From: Winogradskyella forsetii | Lineage (GTDB): Bacteria > Bacteroidota > Bacteroidia > Flavobacteriales > Flavobacteriaceae | NCBI RefSeq assembly: GCF_013394595.1 | Contig: NZ_CP053348.1 | Location: 496,001-560,000, forward strand | Direction: 5' to 3' | DNA length: 64,000 bases | In this document: positions 17,976 to 27,443 of the stretch, in pieces | How positions within the stretch are numbered: position 1 is the stretch's first letter | How the letters are laid out: the number at the start of each line of letters is the position of its first letter | Position numbers and translations under genes: made by a program | The notes under the pieces: generated by a model | Told to the model about the DNA's origin: nothing | The model's input: the letters and a program-made list of their open reading frames with translations, nothing else | The model's database searches: none

Positions 17976-20780
17976 ATGTGTTATTTCAAGATGAATAAGT
18001 GTTTATCTTTTTTACTATTATGCTTTATTTTTTCATCGGAATGTTTCGGCCAATTCTCACCTAGTGTACACAATTATACATTGGCAGAGTATAAAGCAGG
18101 TAACCAAAACTGGGATATTTCTAGAGCTAAAGATGGTAGGGTTTATGTTGCAAATCATAGCGGCTTATTAGAATATGACGCCTTAATTTGGAAGTTTTAT
18201 CAATTACCGAATAAAACCACGGTTAGATCGGTTTTAGCAGAAGATGATGTGGTCTATACAGGATCTTACGAGGAATTCGGATATTGGAAACGAGACAATT
18301 TCGGTTTACTAAGATATTATTCCCTAAGCGATTCGATAGTGGATTTAATTTCCCCAAATGAAGAAATTTGGGAAATTGTAAAATTTAACGACAAAATTAT
18401 TTTTCGCTCCTTCTTAAATATATACATATACGATTATAAAAACGTAACACTTTTAAAACCAGAGTCTATAGTAATTTCTTGCAGTGTAGTTGAAGATAAG
18501 CTATATGTAAGCACATTAAATAAAGGTATATTTTTATTGAAAGACAATGGGTTGGAACCGTTTTATTTCGATGATTCTCTGCTCGACACTAAAATTATTT
18601 CTATTGATAAATACCAAGGCAACCTCCTTTTAATGACGTCGTTGAAAGGAAGTTTTTTCTTAAAAAACAGAAAACTTACGCCGACTAAATTTGAAATCAA
18701 CGAACCTATAAAATTACATCAGCTAAATACGTTCTCAAAATTAAGAAATGGGAAAATGGTATTTGGCACCATTAAAGACGGCGTTTTTTTAACCGATGCT
18801 AAGGGAAAATTAGAATTTCATGTCAGCAAGGAAAATGGGTTGTTAAATAATACTGTTTTGGGTCAAACATTAGATGAATCAGATAATCTTTGGCTGGGTT
18901 TAGATAATGGTATTGCCAACATAGAGCTCAACAGTAGCAATTATTTTTTTAACGATGTTTCGGGTAAATTGGGTGCGGTTTACGATATTATAGAATATCA
19001 AAATGTCATTTATATTGGAACCAACACCGGTCTTTTTTGGTTAAATGCCAATGATAAATTAGAATTTCTAGAGGGTTCCCAAGGTCAAGTCTGGGACTTA
19101 AAGATTTTAGAAGGTGATCTTTTATGTGGTCATAATGAAGGTACATTTTTGGTGAATAAGGATAAACTTGAATTGATTTCTAGCCATACGGGAGGTTATA
19201 CCATTAAAAAAATACCAGAAAAGAACCATACCTATATACAAGGTACTTATTCAGGACTTGTGAAATTTGAAAAGGTACTTGGCGAATGGAGCGCAAAACA
19301 CCTTGGTGAAACTACAATTCCGTCTCGATTCTTGGTGTTTGAAAACGCCTCTACTGCTTGGGTAGCTCATGCCACAAAGGGCATATATAGGGTTAGATTT
19401 GATACTAATTATGATACCATTATTAGTATCAAGAATTACCAAGATAAAGGTATAAATTCAAATTATAATGTTAGGGTTTATAATATAAAGAACATTATAA
19501 CTTTTAAAACGAATGAAGGTTGGCAGAAGTATGAACCTATTTTAGATTCTATAGTTCCATCAAAGCTGCTCAACGAAAAATTAGGAAAAGAAAACTACAT
19601 CATTTCAGAAGAAGATGCCTCGCTTTTTGCTATAAAGAATAAAAATGGTTCTATTAATTTCAAATCGTTCTCAAGTGATGAGGACTTGGTTTTAAGCGAC
19701 GGATTTTTGAAAAATAGATATGTAGTAGGATATGAAAATGTTTCTAAACTAAAGGATTCTATTTATGCTTTAAATTTGGATAACGGTTTAATGATTGTCA
19801 ATGGGAATTCCAAATCCACCATAAATCTAAATAAACCGAGTATAGATGCAGTTTTTATAGAAAATGAGCGCATCAACATTTCAAATGTAACTTCGGAAGG
19901 GGTGAGTTTTAAGTATGGAAAAAATATGATGGTTGCGTTGTCCTCTCCTAATTCAAAAAATCATTTTTTTGAGTATAATATTTCCGAAATTAATGATTTG
20001 TGGTATAGAGTTGATGGCAATACAATTGATTTTTCAAGTCTGAAAGATGGTGATTATACCATTGATTTTCGGGCCAGTGACATTTCGGGCAATATGTCCC
20101 CTAGTCAAACATTAATGATAGAGATTTTGCCACCTTGGTACCGAGATATATGGGGTTTTTTACTGTATTTAATATTGGGCTTGGCTCTCGTGCTGGTATT
20201 TTATGCCATGCACCATAAAAAAATTGCGAAAGAACAGCGGCTCATCAAAATTAAATATCAAAGGGAGCAGCAAAAGTTATTAAGGGAAAAAACATTAGAA
20301 AATGAGAAGCAAATTGTGCAACTTAAAAATGAATCCTTACAGAACGAAATAAAACTTAAAAGTAAGCAGTTGGCGAATAACGCTATGGCTTTAGTTAAGA
20401 AAAACGAAACCTTACAAGATATTAAAAAAGAACTTACTGTCAATAAAGATGGGTTTAATAACTACTACGTCTTTAAAAAACTGTTAAAAAAGTTAGACAA
20501 TTCCATTTTGCACAAGGACGAATGGGAAGTCTTTGAAAATAATTTCAGCCAAGTGCACGATGAGTTTTTCGAATTATTAAAGGCCAAGCATTCAAAATTG
20601 ACTCCGAAGGATTTAAAGATTTGCGCCTACATTAAAATGAATTTATCCTCTAAGGAAATTGCGCCACTTATGAATATCTCAATAAGAGGTGTTGAAACCC
20701 ACAGATATCGATTGAAAAAGAAATTAGATTTAGAAAATGATATTTCTTTAGTGGATTATTTGTTAAATATTAAAATTTAA
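17976..20780 (+). CDS. membrane-spanning sensor-regulator: two-component-type propeller, Y_Y_Y and LuxR-like HTH
   Basis: The 934-residue protein has a signal peptide (about 6-25; Met6 is an equally good start) and a long periplasmic region of repeated beta-propeller blades (about 40-640). A Y_Y_Y domain follows (about 650-715), then one transmembrane helix (IWGFLLYLILGLALVLVF, about 724-741), a charged coiled coil (about 745-810) and a LuxR/GerE-type helix-turn-helix (about 872-930, SSKEIAPLMNISIRGVETHRYRLKKKL). There is no histidine kinase or receiver domain. It is therefore inferred to sense a glycan in the periplasm and bind DNA directly from the membrane. Its position before susC makes it the likely regulator of the locus. 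Confidence 0.87.
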   Translation: MCYFKMNKCLSFLLLCFIFSSECFGQFSPSVHNYTLAEYKAGNQNWDISRAKDGRVYVANHSGLLEYDALIWKFYQLPNKTTVRSVLAEDDVVYTGSYEEFGYWKRDNFGLLRYYSLSDSIVDLISPNEEIWEIVKFNDKIIFRSFLNIYIYDYKNVTLLKPESIVISCSVVEDKLYVSTLNKGIFLLKDNGLEPFYFDDSLLDTKIISIDKYQGNLLLMTSLKGSFFLKNRKLTPTKFEINEPIKLHQLNTFSKLRNGKMVFGTIKDGVFLTDAKGKLEFHVSKENGLLNNTVLGQTLDESDNLWLGLDNGIANIELNSSNYFFNDVSGKLGAVYDIIEYQNVIYIGTNTGLFWLNANDKLEFLEGSQGQVWDLKILEGDLLCGHNEGTFLVNKDKLELISSHTGGYTIKKIPEKNHTYIQGTYSGLVKFEKVLGEWSAKHLGETTIPSRFLVFENASTAWVAHATKGIYRVRFDTNYDTIISIKNYQDKGINSNYNVRVYNIKNIITFKTNEGWQKYEPILDSIVPSKLLNEKLGKENYIISEEDASLFAIKNKNGSINFKSFSSDEDLVLSDGFLKNRYVVGYENVSKLKDSIYALNLDNGLMIVNGNSKSTINLNKPSIDAVFIENERINISNVTSEGVSFKYGKNMMVALSSPNSKNHFFEYNISEINDLWYRVDGNTIDFSSLKDGDYTIDFRASDISGNMSPSQTLMIEILPPWYRDIWGFLLYLILGLALVLVFYAMHHKKIAKEQRLIKIKYQREQQKLLREKTLENEKQIVQLKNESLQNEIKLKSKQLANNAMALVKKNETLQDIKKELTVNKDGFNNYYVFKKLLKKLDNSILHKDEWEVFENNFSQVHDEFFELLKAKHSKLTPKDLKICAYIKMNLSSKEIAPLMNISIRGVETHRYRLKKKLDLENDISLVDYLLNIKI

Positions 20781-20812
20781 ACACATTTTCTTACCAATTT
20801 CTTGTTTTTTAC

Positions 20813-20885
20813 TACGTCATTATTACGTCATTCTGTTAATTTTCTTTCGACTACAACGTTTTTTTTATAGCTTTATAGTACGTCA
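20813..20885 (+). promoter_or_regulatory. phased TACGTCA direct repeats upstream of susC
   Basis: Three TACGTCA copies start at 20813, 20824 and 20879. The spacings are 11 and 55 bp, i.e. one and five turns of roughly 11 bp, so all face the same side of the helix. They lie 150-220 bp upstream of susC and are a candidate binding array for the upstream HTH regulator. Confidence 0.45.
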
Positions 20886-21031
20886 AAACGAGTTTTCTTA
20901 ACATTTCTTAACCTTCTACATACCTAATGGCGTATTTAAAATGTAAATGGATGTTAACTTAAATTGACATAAGATTATAACTTGGGCTTGTAAATAAACT
21001 AACAAATTAATCAAATAATTAATCAATTTTT

Positions 21032-24000
21032 ATGAAAACAAAAATCAGTCTATTGTTGATGCTCTTTTTTTCAATTTGTGCTATTGCCCAGCAGATTGAG
21101 GTCAATGGAGTTGTAACAAGTGAAAGTGATGGAATGCCATTGCCAGGTGTGAATGTCATTGTTCAAGGAACAAGTAGGGGAACTTCTACTGACTTTGATG
21201 GTAAATACACTATTCAAGTCAGTCGTGGTGAACAAATTGAATTCAGTTATGTGGGTTTTTTAGCACAAACGGTTACGGTTGAAGATCAAACAGAAATTAA
21301 TATTATCCTTAAGGATGATGTTGCCTCATTGAACGAGGTTGTTGTGGTTGGTTATGGAACTGCAAAAAAACGGGACTTAACAGGTTCTATCTCAAGTGTC
21401 AATGGGGAAGAGGTCGCGGACAAACCTGCTAGTAACCCTTTAGCATCCCTTCAAGGTAAGGTTTCTGGGTTATCAGTAGTAAATTCTGGACAACTTGGTC
21501 AAAATCCAGATATAAGGATTAGAGGTACAAGTAGTAGATATAATGTAAGTCCATTATTTGTTGTGGATGGTATATTTGCAGATAACATAGACTTTGTAAA
21601 CCCAAATGACATTGAGTCCATTGAGGTTTTAAAAGACGCTTCATCTTTAGCAATCTTTGGTGTAAGAGGTGCAAATGGCGTTATAATTGTGACTACGAAA
21701 AGAGCTAAAAATGGCGAATTTACTTTAAATTTTACATCTTCAATAGGGGTTAAAAATATTACGGATGCACCAGATATGGCTGATGCAGCTCTGTTTAGAC
21801 AACTTTATGATGAACAATTGGTGAATGAAGGAGTGGCACCTTTTTCATATTATGATGAGTTTACTGGAGATACCGACTGGGTGGATACAATTTCAAACAA
21901 GTCAGCATTTATACAAACAAATAATTTAAGTATCCAAAATGCTACGGAAAAAAATTCCCTGTCTTTTGGGCTGGGCTATCGTTTAGAAGAGGGGCTTGTT
22001 AAGGATGAGGAATTACAAAGAATTACCTTTAACCTGAATAATGAATATAAGATAACTGATAGTTTTAGGATGGGTTTAACTATCAATGGTTTACAAGACA
22101 AACTGCCAAATACAGGTGGTTTTGGATCCGCATTGAATGCAACTCCTATTGTTGATCCTATACATTTTGACGATCGACCAGAATTCAACGGGTTGTATAA
22201 CCAATTACCTATACAAATTGGTGGACCTCAAATTGGAAATCCCGCATTGGTTGCAAATGTAACTAAAAACAAAAATATTGGTGAGCGGTATCGTTTTGTA
22301 GGAAGCCTGTTTGCAGAAGTGGATTTTCTTAAGCACTTTAATTTTAGAGCTAATATATATGGCGACTATAATAATTTTAAGGGTAGAGCCTACACGCCTA
22401 TTGTTCCAATATATGTATCTGAAACGGATGAAATTGATAATTTTAATGGAAATCAAATAACAAGGGTAAACCAATCGAGTACAGTAGTATTTAATTTTCA
22501 GCAAGAATATTTGTTGACCTTCAAAAAAGAATTCGGAAAACACGATGTTAACGCAGTGACAGGTTTTACAACTACTCAAACTGCTTTCGAAAGCATTTCA
22601 GGTAGCGTGGCACACGATCCTAATTCTGCAGTAGGTATCATCCCTGATGATTCAAGGTTTTGGTATCTTAATGTTTTCCCTTATGGGGATCCTTCAACTA
22701 GAACTTCCAATTCAAGTCAATCAGAGAGGGCAACGTCATCATTTTTAGCTAGGGTGTTGTATAATTATGATGGAAAGTATTTATTGAACACCTCTTATCG
22801 TAGAGACGCTACTTCCCAGTTGGCTCCTGATAACAGAGCACAGAACTTTTGGTCTGTTGGTGCTGGTTGGTTGGTTACTGAGGAAGGATTTATGGATAAT
22901 TTTAGTAGTTTGAACAATTTGAAATTAAAGGGGTCTATTGGTGAATTAGGAAATCAAGCTTTGCCAGGTGGTACCAATTATCCCTATTATCCTGGGGTAA
23001 GCCAAGGTGCTACTGCGGTTTTTGGAGATCAGGTTTTTCCAGGTTTTATTCAAAAGTTTGAGGAGAATCCAAATTTACAATGGGAAACCGTAAATATGTG
23101 GGAAGCAGGTTTTGAATCCACATGGTTAGATTATAGATTAACTTTTAATGCTACTTACTACAATCGGAAAACTGAAAATTTATTAGTTTTTGTTGACACA
23201 GGTGTCCAAACATTTTTTGATAATTTTGGCGAGATTAGTAATAAGGGATTCGAGTTTGAAACTTCTTGGAGTGATGAATTTAATGATAATTTTAGTTATT
23301 CCATTGGTGGTAACCTTACAACGGTAAATAACGAAGTGTTATCTACTTTTGAAGATGCTGCAATATTTGCCAATGGTTCTGCCTCTAGAACTATTACAGG
23401 ACAACCGATAGGGAGCTTCTATGGCTACATTGTAGATGGTATTTATCAATCTAATGCAGACATCGCTGCACTACCGCCGAGTACCTTAGGTAGTTATGCG
23501 CCAGGTGATTTTAAATATAGGGATGTTAACGGTGACGGTGAGATAACCCCAGATGATAGAACCAAAATAGGAAATCCAACTCCAGACTTTACATATGGTT
23601 TTTATCTCAACCTTAAATATAAGAATTTTACTTTAGGTATGGATTTTCAAGGCGTATATGGAAATGAGATCTACCGTAATTGGGGTAATGGAAATTCTTT
23701 CACCCAATTTAATTTTCGAACAGAAAGAGCTGGCAGATGGAATGGTTCAGGAACTTCGAATTGGGAACCAAGGCTGTTTTCTACAGAGTATAACAGTTTA
23801 CCGTCGACTTATATGATTGAAGACGGTAGCTACATAAGATTACGAAATATTCAATTGGGTTACACGCTTCAAAATAAGTTGCTCGAAAAGTTGAAATTAC
23901 AACAAGTGAAAATATATGCTAACGTCCAGAATTTATATACTTGGTCAGATACATCTGGTTTTACGCCAGAGGCTGGAGGTTCTCCAACATCTTTTGGTGT

Positions 24001-24061
24001 TGATACTAGTGGTTATCCATTACCTATTATATCGACTGTTGGTGTAAATTTAACATTCTAA
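21032..24061 (+). CDS. susC: SusC/RagA-type TonB-linked outer-membrane transporter
   Basis: The 1,009-residue protein has a signal peptide (cut after about residue 19, IAQQ), a carboxypeptidase-regulatory-like domain (about 22-95) and a TonB-box/plug region. The plug begins LNEVVVVGYGTAKKRDLTGS and includes LRIRG-type and DIESIEVLKDASSLAIFG motifs. A large beta-barrel ends in aromatic VGVNLTF. It imports oligosaccharides across the outer membrane with energy from TonB, working as a complex with SusD encoded 12 bp downstream. The name describes the family; its glycan is set by the neighbouring enzymes. Confidence 0.95.
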   Translation: MKTKISLLLMLFFSICAIAQQIEVNGVVTSESDGMPLPGVNVIVQGTSRGTSTDFDGKYTIQVSRGEQIEFSYVGFLAQTVTVEDQTEINIILKDDVASLNEVVVVGYGTAKKRDLTGSISSVNGEEVADKPASNPLASLQGKVSGLSVVNSGQLGQNPDIRIRGTSSRYNVSPLFVVDGIFADNIDFVNPNDIESIEVLKDASSLAIFGVRGANGVIIVTTKRAKNGEFTLNFTSSIGVKNITDAPDMADAALFRQLYDEQLVNEGVAPFSYYDEFTGDTDWVDTISNKSAFIQTNNLSIQNATEKNSLSFGLGYRLEEGLVKDEELQRITFNLNNEYKITDSFRMGLTINGLQDKLPNTGGFGSALNATPIVDPIHFDDRPEFNGLYNQLPIQIGGPQIGNPALVANVTKNKNIGERYRFVGSLFAEVDFLKHFNFRANIYGDYNNFKGRAYTPIVPIYVSETDEIDNFNGNQITRVNQSSTVVFNFQQEYLLTFKKEFGKHDVNAVTGFTTTQTAFESISGSVAHDPNSAVGIIPDDSRFWYLNVFPYGDPSTRTSNSSQSERATSSFLARVLYNYDGKYLLNTSYRRDATSQLAPDNRAQNFWSVGAGWLVTEEGFMDNFSSLNNLKLKGSIGELGNQALPGGTNYPYYPGVSQGATAVFGDQVFPGFIQKFEENPNLQWETVNMWEAGFESTWLDYRLTFNATYYNRKTENLLVFVDTGVQTFFDNFGEISNKGFEFETSWSDEFNDNFSYSIGGNLTTVNNEVLSTFEDAAIFANGSASRTITGQPIGSFYGYIVDGIYQSNADIAALPPSTLGSYAPGDFKYRDVNGDGEITPDDRTKIGNPTPDFTYGFYLNLKYKNFTLGMDFQGVYGNEIYRNWGNGNSFTQFNFRTERAGRWNGSGTSNWEPRLFSTEYNSLPSTYMIEDGSYIRLRNIQLGYTLQNKLLEKLKLQQVKIYANVQNLYTWSDTSGFTPEAGGSPTSFGVDTSGYPLPIISTVGVNLTF

Positions 24062-24073
24062 AAAAAAATTATT

Positions 24074-25555
24074 ATGAAAAATATAAAACGTATGTCAAAA
24101 CTTAAAGTGCTGTGCTTAATAGCTTTGCTGACAGTTTCTTTTTCTTGTCAAGATGACTTTTTGGACAGGTTACCACAAGGCGAAGTAGCAAATAATGAAG
24201 AATTAGGTGTCGGTGGCGAAGAAGCTGCCGTATTTGGAATTTATTCCTTAACGAGAACCACTAATATAGGAACTTGGAACAGATACTGGTTTGGAAGCAT
24301 TAGATCAGATGATGCTAAAAAGGGTAGCACAGATGGTGATTCGGCGGCCAATGGCACCGCATTCAACGATTTCCAGTATATCGCTACAAACGGGTTAAGT
24401 ACAGGTTGGTGGAATTCTCATTATGAGGTTATTTTCGCATGTAACGAGGTTATTAATAATGTACAAGAATCTGGGTCTACAGACGAAGGAAGTCTTATAA
24501 ATGAAGCAGAGGCAAGGGCGATAAGAGCATTAATGTATTTTGAACTTAGAAGAGATTATGGTGAAGTTCCTATAATAACGGTTACTATCGATGTACCTTC
24601 AGATGCCTTTGCACCAAAATCTTCTATAGCAGAGATAGATAACTTTGTCATTGCAGATTTGATGATTGCCGAAGAAAACCTACCACTTACGTGGCCAAAT
24701 TACCCTGGAAGAGCAACTTCAGGTTTTGCAAAATCACTATTAGCGAAATTGTATCTGTATAAAGAAGATTGGTCAAATGCGTATAATAAATGTATGGAGG
24801 TCATTGATTCAGGGGTTTATATGTTGGACCCTAGTTTGGTAAATTTGTTTGAAAGGGAAGGTAATAACGGTGTTGGTTCTATTTTTGAAATTCAACAAAC
24901 TATAACCGATAACGGCGACCAGTTTAACAATAACTATTTTATTTCACAAGGCGTCAGGGGAACTGGTGATTGGAACTTAGGTTGGGGCTTTAATGTACCC
25001 ACACAAAATCTCGTAGATGCTTTTGAACCTGGTGATTTAAGAAAAGCCAATACAATTTTAGAGTCTGGTCAAGACGATGGAGGCTTTGGTGGCGGTACTT
25101 TACCAGATTTTCCGCCATTGGCTCAGCCATATTGGAACAAAAAAGCTTATACCGATGAAAGTATTCGTTCAGATTTAGGAGTAAACGGTAACAGGTGGGA
25201 GAATATTAAAATCTTTAGATATGCAGATATTCTTCTTATGGCTGCAGAAGCTGGTAACGAATCTGGATTAGCTTCTTCAACTGAGGTAGCTAATCTTATA
25301 AATCAGGTTCGTACAAGAGCTGGACTTCCAAATACGTCTGCCAATTCTCAAAGTGCTTTGAGAGATGCCATTAAGCAAGAAAGACGAGTGGAATTTGCAT
25401 TAGAAGAGTATCGATTTTACGATTTGGTTCGATGGGGAGATGCGTCTTCAGTATTAGGGAGTTTGGGTTATTTGCCTAAGCATGCATTGTATCCAATTCC
25501 TCAAGATGCCATTGATCAATCAGGTGGAGTAATTGTTCAAAATCCTGATTACTAA
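24074..25555 (+). CDS. susD: SusD/RagB-type surface glycan-binding lipoprotein
   Basis: The 493-residue lipoprotein (lipobox ending at SFSCQDD) has the SusD N-terminal signature FLDRLPQGEV. The TPR-rich helical fold includes EARAIRALMYFELRRDYG, and the RagB C-terminal region ends ALYPIPQDAI. It caps the SusC barrel on the cell surface and hands over oligosaccharides. The adjacency and order are those of every SusCD pair. Confidence 0.94.
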   Translation: MKNIKRMSKLKVLCLIALLTVSFSCQDDFLDRLPQGEVANNEELGVGGEEAAVFGIYSLTRTTNIGTWNRYWFGSIRSDDAKKGSTDGDSAANGTAFNDFQYIATNGLSTGWWNSHYEVIFACNEVINNVQESGSTDEGSLINEAEARAIRALMYFELRRDYGEVPIITVTIDVPSDAFAPKSSIAEIDNFVIADLMIAEENLPLTWPNYPGRATSGFAKSLLAKLYLYKEDWSNAYNKCMEVIDSGVYMLDPSLVNLFEREGNNGVGSIFEIQQTITDNGDQFNNNYFISQGVRGTGDWNLGWGFNVPTQNLVDAFEPGDLRKANTILESGQDDGGFGGGTLPDFPPLAQPYWNKKAYTDESIRSDLGVNGNRWENIKIFRYADILLMAAEAGNESGLASSTEVANLINQVRTRAGLPNTSANSQSALRDAIKQERRVEFALEEYRFYDLVRWGDASSVLGSLGYLPKHALYPIPQDAIDQSGGVIVQNPDY

Positions 25556-25588
25556 TTAATATCATTATAACAAATAAAAAGCATAGAA

Positions 25589-27331
25589 ATGATGAAAAAT
25601 AAACTTTTAAACTATTTGGGCACCATATTTATAGGAATACTATTATTGGGTTGCCAAGATTTGGAGCAGCCTGGATTTAGTGATTTTCCTTATGACGGTC
25701 CTGTTATTACACTTTCAAGCCCTATGGATTCTGGTGTTATCACTTCACAGGAAGAAATGGCAACTGTCGTCATCCAATTTCAAATTGAGGATGATTTAGG
25801 AATTGCTGATGTTTCTGTACAAATTGATAATGTTGAGATAGTAAACATTAGTGAGTTTACAAACAATAGATTACTGGTTGTTGATGATTTGACAACAGAG
25901 GTGTCAACGGGAATCCATACATTAACAATTACGGCTACTGACATCAATGATGTTGTAGTGATGGAAACTGCTGTTTTCGAAAAAATAGATGTACCACCGT
26001 ACACGCCATTATTTGACGGCGAACAGTTTTATATGGCTTTTGAAGGGGACTATTTAGAAGCTATCAGCGGAATTAGTGCAACTGCTGTAGGAAACCCAGG
26101 TTTTACAGCTGATGCTAAAGTGGGCACAGAGGCTTATGAAGGTGCAGCGGATTCTTACTTAACATTTCCAACCACGGGATTATTAGGGGCTCAGTTTAGT
26201 GCTTCATTTTGGACTAAGGTTAATGCAACTCCAGACAGAGCAGGTGTTTTAGTTATTGGCCCTCCAGATGCTGATAACCCTGATGCTCAAAACAATAGAA
26301 CAAGTGGTTTTAGATTTTTTCGTGAAAATGCAAATGGAATGCAGCGTTATAAACTAAATGTAGGAAATGGAACGGCAGATTCATGGTTTGATGGCGGAGC
26401 GGCAGCTGATGTAGACCCTACAACTAATGAGTGGGTGCACCTAGCATTTTCAATTTCAGAATCTGAAGTGGTTGTTTATATCAACGGAGAAGTAGTTAGT
26501 CAAGGACCTTTTAGCGGTATAGACTGGACCGGTTGTGATGTGCTTTCTATTATGTCTGGAGCACCTCGATTTTCAGGTTGGGGACATTTATCTGATAGTA
26601 GTTACTTAGACGATTTAAGGTTATTCAATACGGCATTAACTCAGAATGAAATTCTAGCAATGGTAGCTCAAGGTGATGAAATTTTTAAACTTGGGTTTAA
26701 TGGCAACTACACGGACAGTTATAGTGGTGAAGATTGCACTGAGGTAGGAAACCCTTCATTTACTGGTATGGCTGGAGCTTTTGAGGGTAGTAGTGCCTAT
26801 TTAGGAGCCACAGATTCATATCTTACATTTCCTACAGATGGATTGCTAAATGAAGAATTTTCAGCAGTATTTAGATATAAGGTTAATGCCATACCAGATC
26901 GCGCAGGGATATTGGTGGTTGGTCCTCAGGATACTGACAATCCTGATGCACAAAATAATCGTACTAGTGGGTTTAGATTATTCAGAGAAAATGCAGGAGG
27001 AATGCAACGTATTAAGTTAAATGTTGGTAACGGAACTGGAGATAATTGGTTTGATGGTGGTGCAGCTGCTGACATTGACCCAAATAGTAGTCAATGGACT
27101 CAAATAGCATTTACAATTTCTGGAACTGAAGCTGTAGTTTATATCGATGGACAAGTTGTAAGACAAGATGCTTTTGCAGGAGTTGATTGGACAGATTGTA
27201 ATATACTTTCCATTATGTCAGGTGCTCCTAGATTCACAGGTTGGGGGCATTTATCAGATGAAAGTGCAATGGACGATTTAAGAATTTATAAAAAAGCACT
27301 GTCCCAAGCTGAAATTCAATCAATGCTTTAA
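25589..27331 (+). CDS. surface lipoprotein with two tandem LamG/concanavalin-like domains (candidate glycan-binding protein)
   Basis: The 580-residue lipoprotein (Cys22, LLLGCQD) has an Ig-like N-terminal domain (about 30-135). Two closely related LamG-type domains follow (about 140-350 and 360-580), sharing blocks such as PDRAGVLVIGPPDADNPDAQ, NRTSGFR, NGTADSWFDGGAAAD and SIMSGAPRFSGWGHLSD. The duplication is recent enough to see by eye. Its place after susD is that of SusE/SusF-type surface glycan-binding proteins, so it is inferred to bind the polymer at the cell surface. No catalytic motif is visible. Confidence 0.8.
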   Translation: MMKNKLLNYLGTIFIGILLLGCQDLEQPGFSDFPYDGPVITLSSPMDSGVITSQEEMATVVIQFQIEDDLGIADVSVQIDNVEIVNISEFTNNRLLVVDDLTTEVSTGIHTLTITATDINDVVVMETAVFEKIDVPPYTPLFDGEQFYMAFEGDYLEAISGISATAVGNPGFTADAKVGTEAYEGAADSYLTFPTTGLLGAQFSASFWTKVNATPDRAGVLVIGPPDADNPDAQNNRTSGFRFFRENANGMQRYKLNVGNGTADSWFDGGAAADVDPTTNEWVHLAFSISESEVVVYINGEVVSQGPFSGIDWTGCDVLSIMSGAPRFSGWGHLSDSSYLDDLRLFNTALTQNEILAMVAQGDEIFKLGFNGNYTDSYSGEDCTEVGNPSFTGMAGAFEGSSAYLGATDSYLTFPTDGLLNEEFSAVFRYKVNAIPDRAGILVVGPQDTDNPDAQNNRTSGFRLFRENAGGMQRIKLNVGNGTGDNWFDGGAAADIDPNSSQWTQIAFTISGTEAVVYIDGQVVRQDAFAGVDWTDCNILSIMSGAPRFTGWGHLSDESAMDDLRIYKKALSQAEIQSML

Positions 27332-27443
27332 ATATAAATTCAACTTAAATTAATGTAAAATGTTTTGAATTAGTCTTCAATACTCTAGCTGCATTTATGT
27401 ATCATAAGTGCAGCTAAAGTTTATCTAAAATTTACTTTCTTAA

